A stretch of DNA of 64,000 bases from NCBI RefSeq assembly GCF_004354045.1, contig NZ_SMRT01000007.1:264378-328377 (forward strand). The letters run 5' to 3'. The translations under genes and the position numbers were made by a program. The notes under the pieces were generated by a model. It ran no database searches and was not told where the DNA came from. It saw only the letters and a list, made by a program, of their open reading frames with translations. The DNA comes from Paenibacillus piri. GTDB lineage: Bacteria; Bacillota; Bacilli; Paenibacillales; NBRC-103111. Shown in pieces: positions 15,323 through 23,835 of the stretch. Each line of letters starts with the position of its first letter. Positions within the stretch are counted from its first letter, which is position 1.

Positions 15323-16864
15323 CTATTCTTCCGTGCGGGGCTGCTTCATCTTGATGACCGTATGAATCCGCAGCACCGCCGCCGCTACTTCTCCGGCCGC
15401 CTGCAGCGCGTGCAGCTTGACCTGAGCGGGATCGATTACGCCGTGCTCGAGCATGTTGACCAGAGCGCCGGTATCGCAATCGATTCCTATCGCATCGGAT
15501 CCCGAGGCGATTTGCGCCGCCTTCACTTCCTCGACCTTCTCGAGCGGATTGTAGCCGGCGTTGACGACGATCTGCGCAAGCGGCTTGCGCAGCGCCTGGG
15601 CGACGGCTGCGACGCCGAAGCCTTCCATCCCCTGGATCGTCTCGCGGTGACGATCCAGATCATAGGCGGCGGCCATCTCGGCCGCGCCGCCGCCGGGCAA
15701 GCATCCGCCGCGCAGCGCCGCCTGCACGGCGGATGCCGCGTCCTTGGCGATGCGCAGCCGCTCGCCAACGACCTCGCTCGTGCTGGCGCCTACGACGATC
15801 GTCACCTGCGTCCGCCCCTTGCCTTCGGCCATGCGGACGCATTCGAGCCGCTCGTCGTAGGAGACGCGCCCGGCGAAGCCGAGATAGCCTGCCAGCTCCG
15901 AGGCAGGCTTGCGCAGCCCGCTGCGGCGGATCGGCCGCGCGCCGGTATATTCGCACACGAGCCGTAGGTCGTGGCGCGGCGCCCGCTGCACAACCATAAT
16001 GCCATGGTCGGTGCAAAACTGCTCCGCCTCCGGGTTGACCCCGCGATCGGCGATAACCAGTCCGACCTGCAGCTCAACAAGCTTGTTCAGCGACTGGCGG
16101 AATTGTTCCTTCAGCTGCATCTGCTTCTGGAAGCCCGCCTCGGTCATCAGCGCTTCCTCATCGATCGTCTCCGGCTCGAACGCATCCTGAAACACAAGCA
16201 CGGAGGCGGCATCGGGCGGGAAATCAAGCTGCGCGTTGACCGGCTTCTTCTGAATGAGAAGGCCCGGCCACACTTCGCTGACCGCACGGCTGTGCGAGAT
16301 GACGACATCCGCAAAGCGGAAGCTCTCCTCCTGCAGCTTATGAACGCCAAGCCGCTTCGCTCCTTCGAGAATGAGCTCCGCCAAATCGGCATGCTCCCGT
16401 CCGGCAATGTAGCCGATCCGGTACAGCAGCGGGTCCTTGAGCCCATCGATCCGGCGGCTGCGTTTCGCCAGCGACGACAGCGCCTGCGCAACTCCCTCTT
16501 GTATGCCCTTCACCACCTTCGCAACCGGAACGCCCCTCGTAACCTGCGCAACGCCTTCCGCGACGATCGCCCCGGCCAAAACCGTGGCCGTGGTCGTGCC
16601 GTCGCCTACCTGCTGCTGCTGCGAGCGGGCAACTTGAATGAGCAGCCGGGCGGCAGGATGCGTGACGTCCATTTTCTCCAAAATCGTCACGCCGTCATTC
16701 GTAATCACAACCTCGCCATGACCCCCGACAAGCATCGTGTCCAGGCCTTTGGGCCCAAGCGTTCCTTCGACAGCGGAGCAGATCGCGCGAATCGCGCCTG
16801 CATTATTCAGAAGCGTTGCGTACGTATCGTCGCCTTCTTGCGAGGCCGGCTTTATCGCATTCAT
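15323..16864 (-). CDS. Group III (archaeal/thermosome-like) chaperonin in the hrcA operon
   Basis: A 513-residue Hsp60-class chaperonin. What I see fits the TCP-1/thermosome lineage rather than GroEL: GTLGPKGLD (34-42), ITNDGVTILEKMD with THPAARLL (54-75), GDGTTTATVLAG (87-98), an Asp at about 375 in RIAKDAA matching the thermosome catalytic Asp, PGGGAAE (390-396), NAGYNP, and GIDCDTG (460-466). An apical insertion at about 228-262 (DAFEPETIDEEA onwards) matches the built-in lid of group II/III chaperonins, implying no GroES is needed. The ATG overlaps the hrcA stop (ATGA), so it is translationally coupled and CIRCE-controlled. Known family context: such bacterial chaperonins were described in Carboxydothermus and relatives, as I recall also with Hsp70 genes. 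Function here is inferred. Confidence 0.9.
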   Translation of the reverse strand: MNAIKPASQEGDDTYATLLNNAGAIRAICSAVEGTLGPKGLDTMLVGGHGEVVITNDGVTILEKMDVTHPAARLLIQVARSQQQQVGDGTTTATVLAGAIVAEGVAQVTRGVPVAKVVKGIQEGVAQALSSLAKRSRRIDGLKDPLLYRIGYIAGREHADLAELILEGAKRLGVHKLQEESFRFADVVISHSRAVSEVWPGLLIQKKPVNAQLDFPPDAASVLVFQDAFEPETIDEEALMTEAGFQKQMQLKEQFRQSLNKLVELQVGLVIADRGVNPEAEQFCTDHGIMVVQRAPRHDLRLVCEYTGARPIRRSGLRKPASELAGYLGFAGRVSYDERLECVRMAEGKGRTQVTIVVGASTSEVVGERLRIAKDAASAVQAALRGGCLPGGGAAEMAAAYDLDRHRETIQGMEGFGVAAVAQALRKPLAQIVVNAGYNPLEKVEEVKAAQIASGSDAIGIDCDTGALVNMLEHGVIDPAQVKLHALQAAGEVAAAVLRIHTVIKMKQPRTEE

Positions 16865-17886
16865 TTATACCATCGCTCCAGCACCAGCGTCATATCCTTC
16901 GACAAATGATCCAGCAGTTGAATGACTCTGCCGTAATCCATACGGGTCGGACCCAGGATACCGATCGTTCCGAGATGCTTGCCTTCAAAAGTATACGATG
17001 CTGTGATCAGGCTGCAATCGTTTATCGCCTCTACCCGATTTTCGCTGCCGATCCGCACTTGAATGCCCGCAGCCGATCCTGTAAACAGCTTGGCGAGCAT
17101 CGGCGCCTCGGATAAAAGATCCAAAATGCTTTTAACCTTTTCCATATCCTGAAATTCCGGCTGCGTCAGCATATTCGTCGTACCGCCGAGGATGATTTTC
17201 TCCTCTTCGCCTTGATCGATTACGCTGTTCAGCATGGCAAGAATTTCTTCGTACCCGGATACGCAGCTTCGCATTTCCTCGCCGATTTCGGTGTAAAGCT
17301 TGGATTTAAACTGCAGCAGCGGCACGTTTTTAAGCCGCGCGTTCAGCAGGTTGACAACCTTCTCGATTTCCGAAATCGGTACGCCTTCGGGAATCGTAAC
17401 GGTTTTATTCTCCACCTGTCCGGTATTGGTGACGACGATAGCGACCGCCGTCTGTTCGTTCAACGGAACAAGCTGCAAATGGCGAAGCGTCGTACCGAAC
17501 ATTTCCGGTCCCATGACAATCGATGTATAGTTGGTGAGATTCGACAAAATCATCGCAGCCTGGTGGATGACTTTCTCCATCTCTTGCATTTTTTCGGCAA
17601 AAAATAATTTAAGCACGTCAATCTCACGCGGATTCAGACCTCCGAAGGTAACGAGGTGATCCACGTAATAACGGTAGCCTTTATGGGATGGGATACGGCC
17701 CGCCGAGGTATGAGGCTGCTCCAGGTAGCCCATTTCCTCCAGGTCGGACATTTCGTTGCGGATGGTTGCCGGGCTAAACCCCACGTTGCCGCGCTTCGAT
17801 ATGCTGCGCGATCCTACGGGCTCCGCAGACCGAATGTAATCATCCACGATGGCGCTTAATATATGACGTTGGCGTTCAGTCAACAT
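16861..17886 (-). CDS. hrcA: Heat-inducible transcription repressor HrcA
   Basis: A 341-residue repressor that binds CIRCE operators and keeps heat-shock operons off at normal temperature; in B. subtilis its activity depends on GroEL. The N-terminal winged helix (LTERQRHILSAIVDDYI, then EPVGSRSISKR, ATIRNEMSDLEEMGYL, TSAGRIPS) is followed by the GAF-like regulatory domain ending with GILGPTRMDYGRVIQLLDHL. The start is ATG at 17886, five codons into the open frame, where a G-rich ribosome-binding site is present. It is the first gene behind a perfect CIRCE, so it autoregulates. Confidence 0.98.
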   Translation of the reverse strand: MLTERQRHILSAIVDDYIRSAEPVGSRSISKRGNVGFSPATIRNEMSDLEEMGYLEQPHTSAGRIPSHKGYRYYVDHLVTFGGLNPREIDVLKLFFAEKMQEMEKVIHQAAMILSNLTNYTSIVMGPEMFGTTLRHLQLVPLNEQTAVAIVVTNTGQVENKTVTIPEGVPISEIEKVVNLLNARLKNVPLLQFKSKLYTEIGEEMRSCVSGYEEILAMLNSVIDQGEEEKIILGGTTNMLTQPEFQDMEKVKSILDLLSEAPMLAKLFTGSAAGIQVRIGSENRVEAINDCSLITASYTFEGKHLGTIGILGPTRMDYGRVIQLLDHLSKDMTLVLERWYK

Positions 17887-17926
17887 GGTGCATGCCCCCA
17901 TTCCCGTTCCGCTTTATTCGAAATCG

Positions 17927-17953
17927 TTAGCACTCCAATCTAACGAGTGCTAA
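17927..17953 (-). promoter_or_regulatory. CIRCE operator
   Basis: A perfect match to the consensus TTAGCACTC-N9-GAGTGCTAA. It lies 41 nt upstream of the hrcA start codon and 11 nt downstream of the -10 box, so HrcA binding would block transcription of hrcA-chaperonin-grpE-dnaK-dnaJ. Confidence 0.97.
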
Positions 17954-17964
17954 TGCATAATACA

Positions 17965-17993
17965 AAAATAACAGACCCGAAGGTCTGTGTCAA
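17965..17993 (-). promoter_or_regulatory. Sigma-A promoter of the hrcA operon
   Basis: On the minus strand a consensus -35 TTGACA (17988-17993) and a -10 TATTTT (17965-17970) are separated by exactly 17 nt. The 17-nt spacer is itself a hairpin (see the overlapping terminator). Confidence 0.8.
17971..17988 (-). terminator. Terminator of the GNAT gene nested inside the hrcA promoter
   Basis: A perfect 7-bp stem ACAGACC/GGTCTGT with a CGAA/TTCG tetraloop, followed on the minus strand by TATTTTT. It lies 18 nt past the stop of the upstream acetyltransferase gene. The stem occupies the spacer between the -35 and -10 boxes of the hrcA promoter, so the same bases serve two roles. Confidence 0.7.
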
Positions 17994-18005
17994 GTTCAAA
18001 CAAGC

Positions 18006-18476
18006 TTAATCCACCCGCTTCAATACGGCTATTTCATCGCAGCAATGCTGCTTTTTGCAATGAACGCAGTCCCGCCACACCTTCTCCGGGAAAATCTCCT
18101 TCTCCACGACATTAAAGCCGTTCCGCTCAAAAAAGTTGACGGCATACGTTAAAGCCATTACTTTCGGAATGCCCTGCCGGCGCGCTTCCTCGACCAGAAA
18201 TTCGACGAGCGCATTGCCGATGCCCTGACCTTTGTGGCCGTGCGTGACGCCGAGCGAGCGAATTTCGACCAGATCTTGACCAAGCCGGGTCAACGAACCG
18301 CATCCGACCAGACGGTCTTCTATAACAGCCACAACGAAAGTATCGATTTGCTCGGCCAACGTTTCGCGCGACCTCGGGAGCATAATCCCCTGCTCGGCAT
18401 AGCCTTGTATAATTTCATACAGCGTCTCGATATCGTGTTCAGTTGCTTTTCTGCATTTAACTGATGTAACTGTCAT
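18006..18476 (-). CDS. GNAT N-acetyltransferase, short NAGS (ArgA)-like
   Basis: A 156-residue single-domain GNAT protein. The acetyl-CoA loop is in EIRSLGVTHGHKGQGIGNALVEFLV (the R/Q-x-x-G-x-G/A pattern is HKGQGIG), and FFERNGF follows. The C-terminal cysteine-rich segment W-x-DCVHCKKQHCCDE is typical of the short N-acetylglutamate synthase-like group (stand-alone ArgA) seen in several Firmicutes and actinobacteria, so arginine biosynthesis is possible. The assignment to glutamate as substrate is inference. It starts with ATG at 18476. Confidence 0.8.
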   Translation of the reverse strand: MTVTSVKCRKATEHDIETLYEIIQGYAEQGIMLPRSRETLAEQIDTFVVAVIEDRLVGCGSLTRLGQDLVEIRSLGVTHGHKGQGIGNALVEFLVEEARRQGIPKVMALTYAVNFFERNGFNVVEKEIFPEKVWRDCVHCKKQHCCDEIAVLKRVD

Positions 18477-18556
18477 AGAAAACCCACCATTCCGTGTCGT
18501 AGTTCGATTGATATGAATAAATATACAACAAAACGTATAAACAATTCAATATAAAA

Positions 18557-19720
18557 TTATACCGTCTCGGCGCTTAAAAATTCGGCGAACACTTCATTGC
18601 CCAGCAGCACTCCGCGCTCCGACAGCCGGTAGCCTTCCAACGTCGGCTCCAGCAGCTTGCGCGCTGTCAGCCTGTCGATTTCGGAACCGAATACCGCTTC
18701 AAGCTCCGTCCCGAATTGCCTGTTGAAATCGGCCCGGTTTACCCCGCGCAGCAAACGCAGTCCCACCATCATGAAATCTTCCATCGCCTCTTGCTCGCTG
18801 ATTTCATGCTGCTCAAGCTGCGGCAGCCCGCTGCGGGTCGCATCGATGTAAGGCTGCACGCCTTTTATATTGACATGCCGTCTGCCATGCATATAACCGT
18901 GCGCTCCGGCCCCTATTCCATAGTAGCTCCGGTTCAGCCAATACATGCTGTTATGCCTGCTCTCATAGCCAGGCTTGGCAAAATTGCTGATCTCATACTG
19001 CTGGTAGCCCGCTTGCTTTAAGCGCTCCATAATGAGCAGAAACATGTCCAGTTCCTCCTCCTCATCCGGCAGCGGGAGCTGATTTTTATGATAAAGCGTA
19101 TGAAACAGCGTATTCTCCTCCACCTTCAAGCTGTAGATCGAGTAGTGAGGAAGCCCGAGCTCCAGCGCTTTGTCGAGCGTATCGTGCATGATCGCCACCG
19201 TCTGCCGGGGGAGACCGAACATGAGATCGATGGACATATTCGTAAAGCCGACGCTTCGTGCATTGTCAATACTGCGGTATACGTCGTCGGTATTATGGAT
19301 CCGTCCGATCCCTTCGAGAAGGGCATTGTCAAACGACTGTACGCCGAAGCTGATCCGGTTCACGCCGCCTTCCTTCATCGCCTGCAGCTTTTCTTTATCC
19401 GTCGTACCGGGGTTGGCTTCCATCGAAAATTCGAGCTGCGCCGACCGGTCCGGGAAGTAAGCGCGTACCCGCTGCAAGAAGCTGGCCATTTGATCCGGCA
19501 GCAGCACCGTCGGCGTCCCGCCGCCCACAAAGATCGTTTCGATTGTCCGCGGCGGCACGAGCCGTACGGTCCGCTCCATTTCCCGCTCCAGCGCGTCCAG
19601 GTAATCCATCACCGGCTGTCCCTTCAGTACATAGGAGTTAAAATCGCAGTAATGGCATTTGTTCGTGCAAAACGGAATGTGGATATATACCGCTCCCGGC
19701 GTTTCTACTCGTTGAATCAT
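18557..19720 (-). CDS. hemW: Radical SAM family heme chaperone HemW
   Basis: A 387-residue radical-SAM protein. The cluster motif CxxxCxxC with a further Cys is in IPFCTNKCHYCDFNSY. VGGGTPTVL, GVNRISFGVQSFD and the C-terminal HemN-like domain follow. The missing extended N-terminal region of true HemN and the context next to lepA and hrcA point to HemW, a heme-trafficking protein, rather than coproporphyrinogen oxidase. Older annotations call it 'HemN-like'. The gene lies 121 nt after lepA, separated from it by a terminator. Confidence 0.94.
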   Translation of the reverse strand: MIQRVETPGAVYIHIPFCTNKCHYCDFNSYVLKGQPVMDYLDALEREMERTVRLVPPRTIETIFVGGGTPTVLLPDQMASFLQRVRAYFPDRSAQLEFSMEANPGTTDKEKLQAMKEGGVNRISFGVQSFDNALLEGIGRIHNTDDVYRSIDNARSVGFTNMSIDLMFGLPRQTVAIMHDTLDKALELGLPHYSIYSLKVEENTLFHTLYHKNQLPLPDEEEELDMFLLIMERLKQAGYQQYEISNFAKPGYESRHNSMYWLNRSYYGIGAGAHGYMHGRRHVNIKGVQPYIDATRSGLPQLEQHEISEQEAMEDFMMVGLRLLRGVNRADFNRQFGTELEAVFGSEIDRLTARKLLEPTLEGYRLSERGVLLGNEVFAEFLSAETV

Positions 19721-19788
19721 CCTGCCGCCTCCTCTCTTCTATAATTTAAGCTGTTTGCCAAATATAAACTTTGACGCTCCTTTGACGG

Positions 19789-19820
19789 AAAAACAGGTGC
19801 GTCAGCTATGCGCACCTGCT
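19789..19820 (-). terminator. Terminator of lepA
   Basis: Minus-strand stem CAGGTGCG/CGCACCTG followed by TTTTT, 20 nt past the lepA stop. Confidence 0.8.
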
Positions 19821-19841
19821 TCTTGCCCGTTTGATGATAAG

Positions 19842-21653
19842 TTATTCGTCTATTTTCAACACGGCCATGAACGCTTCCTGCGGCACCTCGACGCTGCCGA
19901 CCTGCTTCATCCGCTTTTTGCCTTCCTTCTGTTTCTCCAACAGCTTCCGTTTCCGTGAAATATCGCCGCCGTAGCATTTGGCCAATACGTTTTTGCGCAT
20001 CGCCTTGACGGTTTCGCGGGAAATGATTTTTTGCCCGATGGCCGCCTGAATCGGCACCTCGAACATTTGCCGCGGGATCAGATCCTTCAGCTTCTCGCAA
20101 ATGATCCGTCCGCGGTTGAAGGCGCGGTCGCGGTGTACAATGAAGGACAGCGCGTCGACCTGCTCGCCGTTGAGCAAAATATCCATTTTGACCAGATTCG
20201 ATTTTCTGTAACCTGACAGCTCGTAATCGAAGGAAGCATAGCCTTTCGTGCTCGACTTTAACTGATCGAAAAAATCGTACACGATTTCGGACAGCGGAAT
20301 ATCGTAAGTTAACGTTACGCGGGTCGTATCCAAGTATTCCATGTTTATAAACTCGCCGCGCTTGCCCTGACACAGCTCCATGATCGCGCCGACATAATCG
20401 TTCGGGACGATGACGGCCGCCTTGACGTAAGGCTCCTCGACATATTCGATTTTGCCGACCTCCGGAAACAGCGAAGGGTTCTCGATACTCAGAACTTCGC
20501 CGTTCGTCTGCGTAACCTTGAATACTACGCTTGGCGCGGTCGTAATCAAATCGATGTTGAACTCGCGCTCGATCCGTTCCTGAATGACGTCCATATGAAG
20601 CAGACCGAGGAAGCCGCAGCGGAAGCCGAACCCGAGCGCCGTCGATGTTTCAGGCTCGAAGCTGAGCGACGCGTCGTTCAGCTGCAGCTTCTCCAACGCC
20701 TCGCGCAAATCGTTGTAATCGCTCGTTTCGATCGGATACAGCCCGCAAAATACCATCGGGTTGATTTTACGGTAGCCGGGCAGCGCTTCGGGAGCCGGAT
20801 TTTTCGCGTCCGTCACCGTATCCCCTACCCGCGTATCGCCGACATTTTTAATTCCTGCCACGATGAAGCCGACATCCCCGATATCCAGCGAGTCGACGAT
20901 CGACATCCGCGGCTTGAACGCGCCGACCTCGATGACCTCGAACACTTTGTCCGTCGCCATGAATTTGATTTTCGAGCCGTGACGGATCGAGCCGTCAATG
21001 ACGCGCACATATACGATGACGCCTTTATACGGATCGTAATGGGAATCGAAAATAAGCGCCTTCAGCGGTTTGTCCGGATCGCCGGCAGGCGCCGGAACAC
21101 GGCTGACGACCTGCTCCAAAATATCTTTAATCCCGATTCCGGCCTTGGCGGAAGCCAACACCGCCTCGCTTGCGTCAAGCCCGATCACATCCTCGATCTC
21201 CTGCTTGACCCGATCCGGGTCTGCGCTCGGCAAATCGATTTTATTGATAACCGGCAATATTTCGAGATTGTTGTCCAGCGCCAAATACACGTTTGCCAGC
21301 GTCTGCGCCTCGATGCCCTGCGCCGCGTCCACGACAAGCAATGCTCCTTCGCAGGCCGCAAGGCTGCGGGACACCTCGTACGTAAAGTCGACATGCCCCG
21401 GCGTGTCGATCAGATTCAAAATATATTCTTCACCGTCGTCCGCGCGGTAGTTGAGCCGGACCGCCTGCAGCTTGATCGTAATGCCGCGCTCCCGTTCGAG
21501 ATCCATCTGGTCGAGCACCTGCTCCTGCATCTCGCGGGAAGAAAGCGCGCCCGTATATTCCAATATGCGGTCGGCCAGCGTCGATTTTCCGTGGTCGATA
21601 TGAGCAATAATCGAAAAGTTTCTTATCTTTTTCTGTCTGGCTTGAATATCCAT
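19842..21653 (-). CDS. lepA: Elongation factor 4 LepA
   Basis: A 603-residue translational GTPase that acts on stalled or maturing ribosomes. G1 is [12 protein letters not shown]3 DTPGHVDF, G4 NKIDLPSAD. The EF-G-like domains and the LepA-specific C-terminal domain (ending [20 protein letters not shown]) are complete and the length is normal. Its position between yqxA/spoIIP/gpr and hemW/hrcA is the conserved Bacillales order. Confidence 0.98.
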   Translation of the reverse strand: MDIQARQKKIRNFSIIAHIDHGKSTLADRILEYTGALSSREMQEQVLDQMDLERERGITIKLQAVRLNYRADDGEEYILNLIDTPGHVDFTYEVSRSLAACEGALLVVDAAQGIEAQTLANVYLALDNNLEILPVINKIDLPSADPDRVKQEIEDVIGLDASEAVLASAKAGIGIKDILEQVVSRVPAPAGDPDKPLKALIFDSHYDPYKGVIVYVRVIDGSIRHGSKIKFMATDKVFEVIEVGAFKPRMSIVDSLDIGDVGFIVAGIKNVGDTRVGDTVTDAKNPAPEALPGYRKINPMVFCGLYPIETSDYNDLREALEKLQLNDASLSFEPETSTALGFGFRCGFLGLLHMDVIQERIEREFNIDLITTAPSVVFKVTQTNGEVLSIENPSLFPEVGKIEYVEEPYVKAAVIVPNDYVGAIMELCQGKRGEFINMEYLDTTRVTLTYDIPLSEIVYDFFDQLKSSTKGYASFDYELSGYRKSNLVKMDILLNGEQVDALSFIVHRDRAFNRGRIICEKLKDLIPRQMFEVPIQAAIGQKIISRETVKAMRKNVLAKCYGGDISRKRKLLEKQKEGKKRMKQVGSVEVPQEAFMAVLKIDE

Positions 21654-21742
21654 TTGCGCTGACCCTCACTAACCTACAAATTTACAATACCTCTAATTAT
21701 AACAGTTGTGAGGGAGCGCAGCAATCCGGGTATTTACCTTGT

Positions 21743-22138
21743 TTAGCCGGTAATCAGATCGAACAGCGAGATGAACAGCTTGATTCCGTGGTAGGCGATA
21801 ATTTGCAGCAGGTCCCCCGCCTTATTGCCGATGCGGGCAATGCCGGCCGTCTCGGTAACCTCCGCTTTAGGCTCCGTATCTTCCTGTTCCTTTTTCGTTT
21901 TCGCCGCCGATCCGTTCGATTTGACGTCATGAGCCTGCGGCTCCCCTACGGCTTTGGCGTCCTGCTTCTTATCCGCCGGCTGCGGCCACATGCGTACCGT
22001 CCCCATGGAATCGGGCGCCGCTTTGACGATCGGCCCTTGAATTTGCTCGAGCCCGCGCGTCGCCAGGTCGACTCCGAAAAATATGCAAAACCCCATACCC
22101 AACAGGACCAGCAGCAGCCTGATATAAAATTTGCCCAT
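21743..22138 (-). CDS. DUF3679 (YqxA-like) protein
   Basis: A 131-residue protein with one N-terminal membrane segment (MGKFYIRLLLVLLGMGFCIF then FGVDLA), a variable, Lys/Glu/Ala-rich middle and a C-terminal amphipathic region. B. subtilis yqxA sits at exactly this place between spoIIP and lepA, and the N-terminal TATRGLEQIQG-type continuation fits that family. I prefer the ATG at 22138, with a GGGGG ribosome-binding site, over a longer frame to 22210. Function is unknown; a sporulation link is only contextual. Confidence 0.75.
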   Translation of the reverse strand: MGKFYIRLLLVLLGMGFCIFFGVDLATRGLEQIQGPIVKAAPDSMGTVRMWPQPADKKQDAKAVGEPQAHDVKSNGSAAKTKKEQEDTEPKAEVTETAGIARIGNKAGDLLQIIAYHGIKLFISLFDLITG

Positions 22139-22255
22139 CGTCCCAGCCCCCGCGTCTATTCGTTTGAATTGGGAATAACCGCCCGCTTGAACGGGCGGGA
22201 ATTTCGCCAAATAAACTGATCTGAATTTGCTCCGCTCGCCATCCGGTACGAACGG

Positions 22256-23506
22256 TTAATTCGGCTTCTTGCCGTTCGCAGCGTCCGCCGGCGTTGCGTC
22301 CACCTTTTGCACGTTCAGTACGACTTCCGAAATCGCTTCTGCCAGCGCATCCACCGTCCGGTAGCATTCCTCCAACGTATTGTCGACGCCGCCCACCTCG
22401 ATCAGCACGCTGTCCGTCGAAAAATTTTGGTTGTACACGCCGTTGCCTTCGCCTGCCTTGGCAAACGTGCCCTTGGAGATGCCAGGGTATTTGCTTTCAA
22501 GCGCATGATGAATGTCCGATGCAAACTTTTCATTGTCTTTCCAGTTCGGATTTTTGCCGCCGATTACAAAATATACTTGTGCATAGCTTTTGCCGTTCAG
22601 CTCGGCCGTCGTCTTGCCCCGACGCTGCGAATCCCGGTGAATGTCGAAATAAAACTTCAGGTCGGGATGGGATGCCGTAGCCTCCTGCAATGTTTTGAGC
22701 GAATATTTATAGGAAAAGGCGTAATTAAAATTTTTCTCGATCACAGGGTAATTTTTATCGGAATGGACAGCGCCGATCCCTTCTTTTTCCAGCCGCTGCG
22801 CAAGTCTTAAACCGACCAGCGTAACGTTTATTTTCGGATCAAACGCTTTGTCCGGGTCCTTCACTCCGCTCAGCTCGGGCAAATACGATTCTTGATTGTG
22901 AGATTGATATATAAATGCAACATTGCGGCCTGCCGTTCTTGGCGGCTGTGCCGAAGGAAGGTCAAGGCCATGTACCGCTTCACCCGCTTCCGGAGGCGCT
23001 GTCGGATTCGCCGTGATGGAGCCTTCTCCGCCTTCCCCGTTTTTCGGTATAGCATCCCCGTGCGGCAAGTAATCTTCCGGCCCCCCGTCCCCGGTCGCAG
23101 TGCTTTTGCGCAGTACGACTGAACGGTCCTGGGCCAGGCCCGGCATTTCTCTCGCAATAAAAGTTTTGGGCTCCTTCCAATTTAAATCGGTCAGCAGCGA
23201 AAATAAAAAGCCCGATACATTCGACTGAGAAAACGTATACGGTTGGCCCTTCGCTTGCATGTGAGGCACTTCCATTCCCATCATATCCAGAAAAAACCGG
23301 CTCGATACCGATGCGGCCAGCCCTTTCATGGATGAAACGGGCTCCGAATTGTTCGTTTTGGTTTGGACGTAGCCGAGCAGGCCAAGCGCTATAAAAAACA
23401 GCAGGCAGCCCGAAACGAGCGCCGTGATGAGCCGGAAATAAAGGCCGAAATCATAGCCAGCTTTCCGGTTTTTGTTTACGTTGATGGTGACCGCTGTCCA
23501 TTTCAT
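22256..23506 (-). CDS. spoIIP: Stage II sporulation protein P
   Basis: A 416-residue peptidoglycan amidase/endopeptidase of the SpoIIDMP engulfment machine. It has an N-terminal membrane anchor (about residues 25-47), a linker, and a C-terminal amidase domain. IYQSHNQESYLPE provides a zinc-ligand His-Asn-Glu segment, FYFDIHRDSQRR a second, and VLIEVGGVDNTLEE the catalytic Glu. I chose the ATG at 23506 behind GGAGGAGG; the frame continues upstream to 23677 only because the leader repeat happens to be open. It is transcribed with yqxA. Confidence 0.95.
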   Translation of the reverse strand: MKWTAVTINVNKNRKAGYDFGLYFRLITALVSGCLLFFIALGLLGYVQTKTNNSEPVSSMKGLAASVSSRFFLDMMGMEVPHMQAKGQPYTFSQSNVSGFLFSLLTDLNWKEPKTFIAREMPGLAQDRSVVLRKSTATGDGGPEDYLPHGDAIPKNGEGGEGSITANPTAPPEAGEAVHGLDLPSAQPPRTAGRNVAFIYQSHNQESYLPELSGVKDPDKAFDPKINVTLVGLRLAQRLEKEGIGAVHSDKNYPVIEKNFNYAFSYKYSLKTLQEATASHPDLKFYFDIHRDSQRRGKTTAELNGKSYAQVYFVIGGKNPNWKDNEKFASDIHHALESKYPGISKGTFAKAGEGNGVYNQNFSTDSVLIEVGGVDNTLEECYRTVDALAEAISEVVLNVQKVDATPADAANGKKPN

Positions 23507-23520
23507 TTGTATTCCTCCTC

Positions 23521-23605
23521 CAAGTTTTTGCGTCAGCAAAAACTGACTTCGTAAGCGTGGGCTCAAGTTTTTGCGCCAGAAAAAAACTGACTTCGTAAGC
23601 GTCTG
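23521..23605. repeat. Two direct repeats with 43-nt period in the spoIIP leader
   Basis: CAAGTTTTTGCG starts at 23521 and again at 23564, each followed by AAAACTGACTTCGTAAGCG. Within the unit GTCAG/CTGAC forms a small hairpin. The repeats lie immediately upstream of the spoIIP ribosome-binding site. The rest of the gap 23507-23835 holds the gpr terminator and otherwise nothing I recognise. Confidence 0.7.
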
Positions 23606-23756
23606 CAGTTTCAGCTGTGCGAAACTTTCTATGAAGCTCTCTACCGGAATAGTTGTCCAACCTGCCTCTATTATCAAATCTATGAGCGAATGATAGAATA
23701 TAGAACTTTCAATTCAATGTCGTAGTTCTCACCCTTAAAAAACGAATCCGGTCATA

Positions 23757-23804
23757 CAAAAAGCGATCCATGGGCTGTTCCGCTGCAGCCCTGAATCGCT
23801 TTTC
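23757..23804 (-). terminator. Terminator of gpr
   Basis: Minus-strand hairpin: outer stem AAGCGAT/ATCGCTT, inner GGGCTG/CAGCCC, followed by TTTTTG, about 30 nt past the gpr stop. Confidence 0.75.
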
Positions 23805-23835
23805 TTCTATAGAACTATTCTAATGCAGTATTATT

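Noticed and set aside
15971..16909. 312-codon open frame antisense to the chaperonin gene
   Set aside because: Shadow frame, Arg/Leu/His-rich, no ribosome-binding site; the minus-strand reading contains the chaperonin motifs.
18557..19720. True coproporphyrinogen III dehydrogenase HemN
   Set aside because: Length, the N-terminus starting close to the radical-SAM motif, and synteny with lepA/hrcA favour HemW.
20595..21662. 355-codon open frame antisense to lepA
   Set aside because: Antisense to a complete LepA with all GTPase motifs; no recognisable protein features.
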